This document shows, in pieces, positions 1 through 8,028 of a stretch of DNA of 18,332 bases; position 1 is the stretch's first letter; each line of letters begins with the position of its first letter. The notes under the pieces were generated by a model. It was given only the letters and a program-made list of their open reading frames with translations, did no database searches and had not been told where the DNA came from. Position numbers and translations under genes: made by a program. Origin of the DNA: Phycisphaerales bacterium (GTDB lineage: Bacteria; Planctomycetota; Phycisphaerae; Phycisphaerales; SM1A02); contig JAGQOI010000130.1 in assembly GCA_020427625.1 (NCBI GenBank), positions 1 through 18,332 of the forward strand. The letters run 5' to 3'.

Positions 1-1
1 C

Positions 2-982
2 GGACGCTCGCCGTGGGTCTTCCGACTCATCCTCGACGACAAGACCCGCATGGTCGTCGCCGCCCTCGCCGACGACCTGTGGATCGCGTTCAACCCGGCG
101 AACGCCGCGATCGAACGGGCCTGGAGCGGCGACATCGACTACCGCGGCAAGGTGTGGGACTTCAGCCAGGACAACCCCATGACCCGCGGGACGACCTATC
201 TCGCCGCGAGCGGCACCGTGCTCCAGGCGCCGTCGCCCGCGTCGATGACCGACGCCTGGACCGCCCGCGACGTGATCGAGTTCGACGGCGTCTGGCGCTT
301 CATGGCGACCGACGCGACGCTCACCCTGCCCGTCGTCGACCTCAGCGGCACGCGCGACGTGATGCTCAGTTTCGACGAGTGGTCCCGCGGCGGATCGTTC
401 CGCGTCGACGTCTCCGACGACGGCGGCGCCACCTGGGCCGCCCAGACCTTCGACTCCACCCGTCACGGACACAACGACACCGAGTGGCAGTGGAACATGA
501 AGCGCATCGCGACGAACTCGGCGCGCACGCGCATCCGGTTCGTCCAGACCGACGCCGCCCATGAGAAGTCGCTCCGCAACATCCGCCTCCGCGGGAGCGC
601 CGACCGGTGGACCGTCGATCGCCACGGCACGACGTCGCGCGTCGACATCGACTGGCGCGGCTACGACCGCATCCGCGACGAGCGCGTCACGTTCCGGTTC
701 GACCTCCGGCTCGACGGCGCCGTCGTCGCCCGCGTCGAGATGACGCCCGAGCGCATCGCCGACGGACTCGGGCGCCCCGCGCTCTCGCAGCGCATCGTCC
801 TCGCCGACGTCGCGCCGGACACCGTCGTGCGCCTGCGTCTCGACACCGAACCCACCGGGTTCCTCGCCCGGACGACGCTCGACGGTCCCGCGGTCCTCCG
901 CACCCTGGACCGCGCCCGCTGGATCGAGTTCGAGGGCGAAGACGTCACCCTCACCACGACCTGGACCGTGATCGGGGACTGA
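2..982 (+). CDS. Secreted beta-rich protein of the kind accompanying planctomycetal/Bacteroidetes cytochrome and sorbosone-dehydrogenase proteins (5' partial)
   Basis: The reading frame is open to the left edge, so the true start lies outside the window. The first ATG at 50 is probably internal, because the 16 codons before it continue the same conserved block (WVFRLILDDKTRM, then LADDLWIAFNPANA and AWSGDIDYRG). From memory, this block of a Trp-rich start, a 'DDLWxAF' segment and an 'AWxGxxxxxG' segment precedes or accompanies cytochrome c and sorbosone-dehydrogenase-like modules in Planctomycetota and Bacteroidetes. The visible 326 residues contain no Cys and so no CxxCH haem site. The rest looks all-beta, alternating short hydrophobic strands with Asp/Arg-rich turns, like a carbohydrate-binding or Ig-like fold. 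The stop lies 3 bp before the next gene, so the two are probably cotranscribed. The catalytic role is unknown. Family placement is tentative; the coding call is secure. Confidence 0.75.
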   Translation, partial: GRSPWVFRLILDDKTRMVVAALADDLWIAFNPANAAIERAWSGDIDYRGKVWDFSQDNPMTRGTTYLAASGTVLQAPSPASMTDAWTARDVIEFDGVWRFMATDATLTLPVVDLSGTRDVMLSFDEWSRGGSFRVDVSDDGGATWAAQTFDSTRHGHNDTEWQWNMKRIATNSARTRIRFVQTDAAHEKSLRNIRLRGSADRWTVDRHGTTSRVDIDWRGYDRIRDERVTFRFDLRLDGAVVARVEMTPERIADGLGRPALSQRIVLADVAPDTVVRLRLDTEPTGFLARTTLDGPAVLRTLDRARWIEFEGEDVTLTTTWTVIGD

Positions 983-985
983 ACC

Positions 986-3900
986 ATGCGACGGACCGCC
1001 ACGACCCCATCGCTCGCCGCGATCCTCCTGTCCGCGCTCGTCGCGACGATCGTCACGACCGGTCACGCGATGCAGGACGCCGACGAGGGTCTCATGCCCG
1101 GCGCGACGATCGATGTCTACGACATCGGTGCCGCGCTGGATCGGATGCCGACGATCATCGACGGCCAGACGCCGAATCTCTCCGTCGACGTCGCGACGAT
1201 CGACCGCGTCGGCCCGTGGGAAACGCCGTTCGGGCCGCTCGCCGAGCGGTTCTGCGGGACGGCGCGAGGGTGGATCGTCGTCGAGCAGCCGGGCTCGTAC
1301 GTGTTCCGCGTGATCGCCGACGACGGCGCGGCTCTGCACATCGACGAGGCGCTCGTCACCGCGACCGTCGAACCCGGCCGCTCGATCGCCGACGGTCGCG
1401 TCGAACTCGACGCCGGTCATCATCCGTTCCGGCTCGATTTCTACCAGAACGACGCGTCGGTCGAACTGCACCTGCTCTGGCGTCCGCCGGGCGCGACGAC
1501 GTTCGCGACGGTTCCGACCCGGGCGCTGCGCACCGAGGTCGGCCAGACGCACGTGTCGTCGCCGGGCCCGAAGCGCTGGTACTTCCCCAGCGCCGCGGGT
1601 GCGGGCCTGATGCGCCCGGGGGACGGACGTCCGCTCGAAGGCGTGCATCCGTCGTTCACGCTGGAGACGTTCCGTCCGGTGGACTACCAGCCGGCGGTCG
1701 GCGGGATGGCGTTCCTGCCGGACGGGCGGCTCGCGATCTGCACGTGGGATCGCACCGGCGCGGTGGACATTCTCGATCATCTCGACGGTCCGCCCGAGGA
1801 CGTCACGATCACGCGCTTCGCGTCCGGACTCGGCGAGCCCCTCGGTCTCGCGTTCGTCGACGGCGACCTGTGGGTCGCGCAGAAGCAGGAGATCACGCGC
1901 CTGCGCGATCTCGACGGCGACGGCGTCGCCGACCGCTACGAAGCCGTCGTCTCCGGGTGGCCGGCGTCGTTCAACTACCACGAGTTCACCTTCAATCTCG
2001 TCGCGAAGGACGGCATGCTCTGGGCGACGACGTCCGTGCCGCTGAAGTCCGGCGTGACGATGTACGTGCCCGGCAGCGACGGCGCGTTCGCGGTCCCGAA
2101 CGGGCCCGGCTCCCTCCTGCGCATCGATCCCCGCGCCCGCACGTGGGCGATCGTCGCGACCGGCCTGCGGACGCCCAACGGACTCGGCATCGGGCCCGAC
2201 GGCGAGTTGTTCGGGGCCGACAACCAGGGTTCGTGGCTGCCGTGCTCGCGCCTCAACCATCTGCACGAAGGCGGGTTCTACGGACATCAACTCGTCCCCG
2301 ACGGACAGCAGCCGACCGAGCCGCCCGTGCTCTGGCTGCCGCACGGCGAGATCGGCAACTCGCCGAGCGAACCGGTGCTCGTGCGCGACGGTCCGTACGC
2401 CGGACAGATGCTCTTCGGCGACGTCACGCACGGCGGCGTCAAGCGGGCGTTCATCGAGAAGGTCGACGGGCGCTACCAGGGTGCCGCGTTCCGATTCACG
2501 CAGGGCGTCGAGGCCGGCATCAACCGGCTCGCGTGGGGACCGGACGGCGCGCTCTATCTCGGCGGCATCGGCAGCAACGGCAACTGGAACCATCGCAACC
2601 GGAAGTTCGGACTCCAGCGCCTCCGGCCGAACGGCACGTCGACGTTCGAGATCCTCGCCGTGCGGACCCGCGCGGACGGCTTCATCATCGACTTCACCCA
2701 GCCCGCCGACGCGATGACGCTCGGGGACGTCGAGCACTACGCGATCCAGCAGTGGCGCTACGCACCGACCATCGAGTACGGCGGACCGAAGCTCGACGTC
2801 GAGACGCTCCGGCCGGCCGCCGCGCTCGTCGCGCCCGATCGCACGCGGGTCTTCCTCGCCGTTCCCGGACTCACCGCCGGGCGCGTCGTGCACCTGCGTC
2901 TGCGCGACATCGTGAACGACGCGGGTGAACCGCCGTGGAGCACCGAGGCGTGGTACACGCTGAACGCGCTCGGCGCCGAGGCCGGTCCGGGGTTCCTCCC
3001 GCGCCCGGTCCTCGCCGCCGCGAGCGCCGCCCGCACGCTCGAGGCCGAACATGCATCGTACGACGGGCCGCGCGCGTCGACCGAGTGGAGCGGCTGGAGC
3101 GGCGACGGCTATCTCGACTTCCAGCAGCCGCGCGACGAGTTCGTCGACTGGACGATCGACGTCGGCACCTCCGGACGTCATCGCCTGTCGATCCGCTACG
3201 CGAACGGCACGGCGAACGAGGATCGGCCGCTGCGGCTGGAGGTGGACGGCGTCGCCGTGACCGAGGCGCTGCACTTTCCCGTGACGGGCGGGTGGACGAA
3301 CTGGTCGGACGTCGACGTCGAACTCGATCTCGCCCGCGGGCCGCACCACGTGCGCCTCGTCGCGACCGGCGCGAGCGGCCCGAACATCGACGCGCTGCGC
3401 GTGACGGCGCTCGACACCGCGCCGCCGCCGCCCGGCGCGACCGTGCTCTTCGACGGCGTCGACGTCTCCGCCTGGCGCACCGCCGACGATCGCGACTGGC
3501 CGGTCGAGGACGGCGCGCTCGTGGTCGGGCGCGGCGACCTGCTGAGCCGCGAGACCTTCGAGGACGTCCTGCTGCACGTGGAGTGGAACGCGCCGCCCGG
3601 CGGACGCGGACAGCTCGCCGGCAACAGCGGCGTGAAACTCATGCGCCGGTACGAGGTCCAGATCCTCAATCACGCGGCCGGCGCCGACGAACCCGCATCG
3701 ACCGACGCCGCCGGCGCGATCTACGGACGGCGACGGCCGGACCACGACGCATCCCGCGAGCCCGGCGCCTGGCAGACGTACGACCTCCGGTTCCGCGCGC
3801 CGCGCTGGCGCGACGGTGCGAAGATCGAGGACGCGCGGCTCACCGTCGCGTGGAACGGCGTGATCGTGCACGACGACGTCGCCCTGTCGCGGGGCACCGG

Positions 3901-4273
3901 TCAGTCGCCGCTCGATGAGACGCCGGGTCCGGACTCGATCCTGCTCCAGGCGCACGCGACGGCCGCGGACGGCCCGGTCCGCTTCCGCACCATCTGGATC
4001 CTGCGCCCCCCTCGCCTCGTCGACGCGCCCGACCTCATCACCACCGTCGGCGCCCCGGTCGCGCACGTTCCGACGACGAGCGGCGGCGCGCCGGCCTGGT
4101 GCGTCATCACCCCCCCGCTGCCGGACGGGCTGACGTTCGATGCGGCGACCGGCGCGATCAACGGCGCGGCGACGGCGCCGGGCCGGTCCACGCACCGCCT
4201 GCTGCTCATGAACGCGGCCGGGACGGCGGAAGGTCGGTTCACGATCACCATTGCCGCGCCGACGGCGAGATGA
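986..4273 (+). CDS. Secreted modular protein: PA14, sorbosone-dehydrogenase-like beta-propeller, CBM6, DUF1080 (3-keto-disaccharide hydrolase), putative Ig
   Basis: This 1095-residue protein has an N-terminal signal peptide (basic start, hydrophobic residues ~10-27, likely cleavage after GHA). Module order, by residue: PA14-like ~40-175, with the typical 'YVFRVIADDGAALHID' strand-turn; a glucose/sorbosone-dehydrogenase-like propeller ~222-570, with repeated 'GMAFLPDGRLAI', 'GLGIGPDGELFGADNQGSW' and 'LAWGPDGALYLGGIG' blade motifs; a beta-sandwich linker ~575-670; CBM6 ~683-806 ('LEAEHASYDG' start); DUF1080 ~819-1008 ('VLFDGVDVSAW' start, 'NSGVKLMRRYEVQIL' core); and a He_PIG putative-Ig domain ~1015-1095 ('LPDGLTFDAATGAINGAAT'). 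DUF1080 members cleave 3-keto-glycosides, so a role in periplasmic or extracellular glycan breakdown is inferred. No haem motif is present. GGGGA at 974-978 sits 7 nt before ATG and supports this start. The 3' end overlaps the convergent gene by 29 bp. Substrate is unknown. Confidence 0.9.
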   Translation: MRRTATTPSLAAILLSALVATIVTTGHAMQDADEGLMPGATIDVYDIGAALDRMPTIIDGQTPNLSVDVATIDRVGPWETPFGPLAERFCGTARGWIVVEQPGSYVFRVIADDGAALHIDEALVTATVEPGRSIADGRVELDAGHHPFRLDFYQNDASVELHLLWRPPGATTFATVPTRALRTEVGQTHVSSPGPKRWYFPSAAGAGLMRPGDGRPLEGVHPSFTLETFRPVDYQPAVGGMAFLPDGRLAICTWDRTGAVDILDHLDGPPEDVTITRFASGLGEPLGLAFVDGDLWVAQKQEITRLRDLDGDGVADRYEAVVSGWPASFNYHEFTFNLVAKDGMLWATTSVPLKSGVTMYVPGSDGAFAVPNGPGSLLRIDPRARTWAIVATGLRTPNGLGIGPDGELFGADNQGSWLPCSRLNHLHEGGFYGHQLVPDGQQPTEPPVLWLPHGEIGNSPSEPVLVRDGPYAGQMLFGDVTHGGVKRAFIEKVDGRYQGAAFRFTQGVEAGINRLAWGPDGALYLGGIGSNGNWNHRNRKFGLQRLRPNGTSTFEILAVRTRADGFIIDFTQPADAMTLGDVEHYAIQQWRYAPTIEYGGPKLDVETLRPAAALVAPDRTRVFLAVPGLTAGRVVHLRLRDIVNDAGEPPWSTEAWYTLNALGAEAGPGFLPRPVLAAASAARTLEAEHASYDGPRASTEWSGWSGDGYLDFQQPRDEFVDWTIDVGTSGRHRLSIRYANGTANEDRPLRLEVDGVAVTEALHFPVTGGWTNWSDVDVELDLARGPHHVRLVATGASGPNIDALRVTALDTAPPPPGATVLFDGVDVSAWRTADDRDWPVEDGALVVGRGDLLSRETFEDVLLHVEWNAPPGGRGQLAGNSGVKLMRRYEVQILNHAAGADEPASTDAAGAIYGRRRPDHDASREPGAWQTYDLRFRAPRWRDGAKIEDARLTVAWNGVIVHDDVALSRGTGQSPLDETPGPDSILLQAHATAADGPVRFRTIWILRPPRLVDAPDLITTVGAPVAHVPTTSGGAPAWCVITPPLPDGLTFDAATGAINGAATAPGRSTHRLLLMNAAGTAEGRFTITIAAPTAR

Positions 4274-5171
4274 TCCAGCGCAGGCCGCTGCGTCGCGACG
4301 GCAGGTCCTGATGCACGGTCACGCCGGGTCCGGACGCGGGCACGACGAAGACCTCGCGATCGCCGAAGATGCCGTCGTCGGGCTCGCCGGGCATGATCAT
4401 CCGGCCGCCCGCGAACGTGATGCTCATCGCGATCGCCTGCCCATCCGGTCGCCAGGCGATCTGCGTGCCGAGGTGCGCGTACAGGCGCTCATCGAGCGAG
4501 AGGAACGTGCGCGTCTCGCTCGTCCCCGTCGTCATGTCGCGCACGACGAGTTCGCCGACGGTGCTGTACGCGAGCTTCGTGCCGTCCGGACTCCACGCGA
4601 CGTCGGTGATGTGCAGCCCGGTCGCGATGGTCTCGCGCACGCCGTCGCGCCAGATGACGAGATCGGAGAACTCCTGCTTGCCCTTGCGTTCACGCATCGT
4701 CACGAACGCGACGCGACCGTCCTTCGACACGCGCGGCATCCACGATCGCGCATCGTCGCTGATCGTCTGCTCCGTCGGCGGCGCGGCATCGACGTCGACG
4801 AGACACACCCGCTGCTCATGCCGCGTGTCGCGCACGGACACGAGCTGCCGACTGTCGGGCATCCACTGCATGTCGTAGCGTCGCACCGCATCGCGCGCCA
4901 GAACGATCGGCGGGGCGCCGTCGATCGGCACGACCCGGATCTCCCGCTCCTCGGTCACGCCCGGGTTGAGGTCCGTGATCTCCACCCGACGCCGCCCGTT
5001 CGGCGATACGAGGATCAACGCCGGCACGTCCACCTCGGCGCGCTCGCCGGTCGGATCGATCCGGACCGAGCGCGGCGTACTCTCCACGAGCAGCGACCAT
5101 GAGGCCGCCTCGTCCTGCTGCGGGGCGGCGACGGCCAATGCGAGACCACACGTGAGGGCGAGGATGGACAT
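4245..5171 (-). CDS. Exported WD40/TolB-like beta-propeller protein
   Basis: This 308-residue protein begins with a signal peptide (MSILALTCGLALAVA, cleavage near AVA/AP). The body carries repeated PD40/WD40-like blade motifs: 'LILVSPNGRRRVEI', 'MQWMPDSRQLVSVRD', 'PRVSKDGRVAFVTM', 'VAWSPDGTKLAYS' and 'IAWRPDGQAIAMS'. These are typical of TolB-type propellers, which usually serve as protein-interaction or ligand-binding scaffolds rather than enzymes. I chose the start at 5171 over upstream in-frame ATGs (5228, 5189) because it has a strong AGGGAGA site 6 nt upstream and gives a clean signal peptide. The gene is divergent from the sulfatase and convergent with the modular glycan protein, overlapping it by 29 bp. 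The C-terminus ends abruptly after 'LRWIISPSARQW', inside what looks like another blade, so the last blade may be incomplete or closed by the N-terminus. The function is not identifiable. Confidence 0.82.
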   Translation of the reverse strand: MSILALTCGLALAVAAPQQDEAASWSLLVESTPRSVRIDPTGERAEVDVPALILVSPNGRRRVEITDLNPGVTEEREIRVVPIDGAPPIVLARDAVRRYDMQWMPDSRQLVSVRDTRHEQRVCLVDVDAAPPTEQTISDDARSWMPRVSKDGRVAFVTMRERKGKQEFSDLVIWRDGVRETIATGLHITDVAWSPDGTKLAYSTVGELVVRDMTTGTSETRTFLSLDERLYAHLGTQIAWRPDGQAIAMSITFAGGRMIMPGEPDDGIFGDREVFVVPASGPGVTVHQDLPSRRSGLRWIISPSARQW

Positions 5172-5177
5172 GATGAT

Positions 5178-5184
5178 TCTCCCT
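5178..5184 (-). promoter_or_regulatory. Ribosome binding site deciding the start of the propeller gene
   Basis: On the minus strand this reads AGGGAGA, 6 nt before ATG at 5171. It is the reason for choosing that start over the two upstream in-frame ATGs. Confidence 0.7.
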
Positions 5185-5254
5185 GGCATGCTCCACACTG
5201 TACGATGACGCCGCCGCGATCGTGTCACATTCTCGTCACGATGCCGCGGCCGGT
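5185..5254. promoter_or_regulatory. Divergent intergenic region, presumed bidirectional promoter
   Basis: The coding starts of the minus-strand propeller (5171) and the plus-strand sulfatase (5270) are 98 bp apart, so promoters for both directions should lie here. TACGAT at 5201-5206 is a possible -10 element, but I could not find a convincing -35 partner in either direction. No operator-like repeat was recognised. The call rests on gene geometry only. Confidence 0.4.
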
Positions 5255-5262
5255 GGAGGAGA
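5255..5262 (+). promoter_or_regulatory. Strong ribosome binding site deciding the sulfatase start
   Basis: GGAGGAGA lies 7 nt before ATG at 5270, and the protein from that ATG begins directly with a signal peptide. This makes the in-frame upstream ATG at 5222 unlikely. Confidence 0.75.
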
Positions 5263-5269
5263 CCCGATC

Positions 5270-8026
5270 ATGCCCCCTGCGCTTCGTCACGGCGTGCTCC
5301 TGCTCGTGGTCCTGGTCCTGTGCGGCGCCGCCCGCCTCAGCGCGGGCGCCCCGAACATCGTGCTCGTCATCGTCGACGATCTCGGCTGGCGCGACCTCGG
5401 ATGTCAGGGCAGCGACTACTATGAGACGCCGAACATCGATCGTCTCGCGGCCTCCGGCATGGCGTTCACGCAGGCGTACGCGAACGCCGCGAACTGTGCG
5501 CCGTCCCGAGCCGCGCTGCATTCCGGCCAGTACCCGCCGCGCACCGGGGTCTACACCGTGGGCAGTCCGGATCGCGGGAAGACGACCGAGCGCCGGCTCC
5601 TCACGCCGCGCAACGAGACGGTCCTGCCCGCGGACGTCGTGACGATCGCCGAGCGTCTCCGGCGCGCCGGCTACGCGACGGGTCACTTCGGCAAGTGGCA
5701 TCTCGGCGCCGGTCCGACGGACGGTCCGCTCGGCCAGGGCTTCGACGTGAACGTCGGCGGCAACGCCGCCGGTCACCCGAAGTCGTACCGCAGCCCGTAC
5801 GGCAACGCCGATCTGCCGGACGGTCCGGACGGCGAGTTCCTCACGACGCGTCTGACCGACGATGCGATCCGCTTCATGCGCGAGCGTCGAGCCGGGCCGT
5901 ACTTCGCCTGCATGTCGTACTACGCCGTGCACGCGCCGATCCAGCCGGAGGCGGAGCGCCTCGCGCACTTCCGCGCGAAGACGCGGGGCACCATGCACAC
6001 CCATCCGGGCTATGCCGCGATGATCGGCACCGTCGACGCCGCCGTCGGGCGCCTGCTCGACGCGATCGACGCCTCGGGTCGGCGTGACGACACGATCGTC
6101 ATCTTCATGTCGGATCACGGCGGTCTCGGCACCGTCACGACGATGGATCCGCTGCGCGGATCGAAGGGCATGTTCTACGAGGGCGGGCTGCGGATTCCCC
6201 TGTTCGTGCGCTGGCCCGGACAGGTCGACGCGGGCTCGCGCTGCGACGACCCGGTGATCGGGCTCGACCTCTACCCGACGATCGCGGCGATGGCGGGCAT
6301 CGTTCTGCCGGACGATCAGCCGCGCGACGGCATCGATCTCACGCCGCGCCTGCGCAAGACGGGCGCGCTGCCCGAACGCAGCCTCTGCTGGCACTTTCCC
6401 GCCTACCTCGAAGCCCCGCGCGCCATGGGCATCGGGTCGTGGCGGACGACGCCGTGCGGCGCGATCCGGCGCGGCGACCTGAAGCTCATCGAGTTCTTCG
6501 AGGACGGTCGCCGGGAACTCTACGATCTCGCGACCGACATCGGCGAGACGACGAACCTCGTCTCGTCGCGACCGGACGATGCCGCTCGCCTGCACGCCGA
6601 GCTCGTCGCGTGGCGCCGCGCGATCGAGGCGCCGGTGCCGACGACGCCGAACCCGCGCTTCGTCGCACCGGTGCTCGCCGCCGCGACCGCCGCGACGACG
6701 ACCCGTCCGCCGAACATCGTCTACATCCTCGCCGACGATCTCGGGTACGGCGAGGTCGGGTGCTACGGGCAGACGAAGATCGGCACGCCGAACATCGACG
6801 CGATCGCCGCGGCGGGGGTTCGGTTCACGCAGCACTACGCCGGCAATGCCGTCTGCGCCCCGTCGCGCTGCTGCCTGATGACCGGTCTGCATCCGGGTCA
6901 CGCGCACGTGCGCGACAACAACGGCGCGCCGGTGGTCGGTCAGGAGCCGCTGCCCGACGCCGTCGTCACCGTCGCCGAGCGACTCAAGGCGCTCGGGTAC
7001 ACGACGGGGTGCATGGGCAAGTGGGGACTCGGCGGCCCGGACACGAGCGGCCTGCCGAATCTCCAGGGCTTCGATCACTGGTTCGGCTATCTCGACCAGT
7101 GGAACGCGCACTCGCACTATCCCGCGTACCTCTGGCGCAACCGCGAGAAGATCATGCTCGACGGCAACCGCGACGGCGCGCGCGGGCAGTACTCCCAGGA
7201 CCTCATCACCGCCGAGGCGCTCGACTTCATCCGCGAACGTCGCGACGATGAACCGTTCTTCCTCTACGTCCCCTACTGCATCCCGCACGTCTCGCTGCAC
7301 GTGCCGGAGGATTCGCTCGCGGAATACAAGGGACGCTGGGAGGAGACGCCCTATCCGGGCGCGCACTACGCGGGACACGAGACGCCCCGCGCGGCCTACG
7401 CCGCGATGGTGTCCCACATGGACCGCGACATCGGACGCATCACGGCGCTGCTCGCCGCGCGCGGCCTCGACGACGACACGATCGTCATCTTCACGAGCGA
7501 CAACGGCCCGACCTATGCCGGCGGCGCCGACTCGACGTTCTTCGAGTCCACCGCCGGCCTGCGCGGCCTGAAGGGCAGCCTGTTCGAGGGCGGCATCCGC
7601 GTGCCGTTCGTCGCGCAATGGCCCGGTCGCATCCCGCCGGGCACGACGTCCGATCACGTCTCCGCCTTCTGGGACATGACGCCGACGTTCGTCGAACTCG
7701 CCGGCGGCGCGGCACCGACGGAACTCGACGGCATCTCCATGCTGCCGGCCCTGCTCGGTCAGGACGAACGCCAGCGTCGACACGGCGCGCTGTACTGGGA
7801 ACTCGGTCGCGCCCAGGCCGTTCGCGCCGGGCCGTGGAAACTCGTCCGCCAGACCAACCAGGCCGGAGACACCACCGCCATGCTCTTCAACCTCGACGAC
7901 GATCGGAACGAGGAACGCAACCTCGCCGACGCGCGGCCCGAGATCCTCGACCTCATGCTCCGCCTCGCCCGCGAAATGCGACGGCCGTCGGACATCTTCC
8001 CGTCGCCGTACGACGACGGACGCTGA
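5270..8026 (+). CDS. Secreted double-headed sulfatase (two complete S1-type sulfatase domains in tandem)
   Basis: This 918-residue protein starts with a signal peptide (MPPALRHG then a Leu/Val-rich core, cleavage near SAG). Domain 1 (~28-463) has the metal-binding 'VDDLGWRDLGCQG', the formylglycine signature C76-APSR, 'GKWHLG' (141-146) and 'SDHGG' (281-285). Domain 2 (~481-915) has 'ADDLGYGEVGCYG', C529-APSR followed by CCLMTG, 'GKWGLG' (583-588) and 'SDNG' (743-746). Each C-x-P-S-R cysteine would be converted to formylglycine, the sulfate-ester nucleophile. Single S1 sulfatases usually have about 450-550 residues, so this is two enzymes in one chain. The join (~464-480) is Ala/Thr-rich, like the remnant of a second signal peptide. 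Both sites appear intact. The stop is 2 bp before the phosphatase gene, which begins an apparent operon. The substrates (probably sulfated polysaccharides) and whether the two heads differ are unknown. Confidence 0.95.
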   Translation: MPPALRHGVLLLVVLVLCGAARLSAGAPNIVLVIVDDLGWRDLGCQGSDYYETPNIDRLAASGMAFTQAYANAANCAPSRAALHSGQYPPRTGVYTVGSPDRGKTTERRLLTPRNETVLPADVVTIAERLRRAGYATGHFGKWHLGAGPTDGPLGQGFDVNVGGNAAGHPKSYRSPYGNADLPDGPDGEFLTTRLTDDAIRFMRERRAGPYFACMSYYAVHAPIQPEAERLAHFRAKTRGTMHTHPGYAAMIGTVDAAVGRLLDAIDASGRRDDTIVIFMSDHGGLGTVTTMDPLRGSKGMFYEGGLRIPLFVRWPGQVDAGSRCDDPVIGLDLYPTIAAMAGIVLPDDQPRDGIDLTPRLRKTGALPERSLCWHFPAYLEAPRAMGIGSWRTTPCGAIRRGDLKLIEFFEDGRRELYDLATDIGETTNLVSSRPDDAARLHAELVAWRRAIEAPVPTTPNPRFVAPVLAAATAATTTRPPNIVYILADDLGYGEVGCYGQTKIGTPNIDAIAAAGVRFTQHYAGNAVCAPSRCCLMTGLHPGHAHVRDNNGAPVVGQEPLPDAVVTVAERLKALGYTTGCMGKWGLGGPDTSGLPNLQGFDHWFGYLDQWNAHSHYPAYLWRNREKIMLDGNRDGARGQYSQDLITAEALDFIRERRDDEPFFLYVPYCIPHVSLHVPEDSLAEYKGRWEETPYPGAHYAGHETPRAAYAAMVSHMDRDIGRITALLAARGLDDDTIVIFTSDNGPTYAGGADSTFFESTAGLRGLKGSLFEGGIRVPFVAQWPGRIPPGTTSDHVSAFWDMTPTFVELAGGAAPTELDGISMLPALLGQDERQRRHGALYWELGRAQAVRAGPWKLVRQTNQAGDTTAMLFNLDDDRNEERNLADARPEILDLMLRLAREMRRPSDIFPSPYDDGR

Positions 8027-8028
8027 CC

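Noticed and set aside
5185..5254. A riboswitch or leader in the divergent spacer
   Set aside because: The spacer is too short for a known riboswitch plus two promoters, and no conserved aptamer motif is visible.
5225..7783. An 852-codon minus-strand open frame opposite the sulfatase
   Set aside because: Its product is dominated by Arg, Ala, Val, Asp and Glu without domains. It is the antisense shadow of a strong sulfatase gene in GC-rich DNA, where stop codons are rare.
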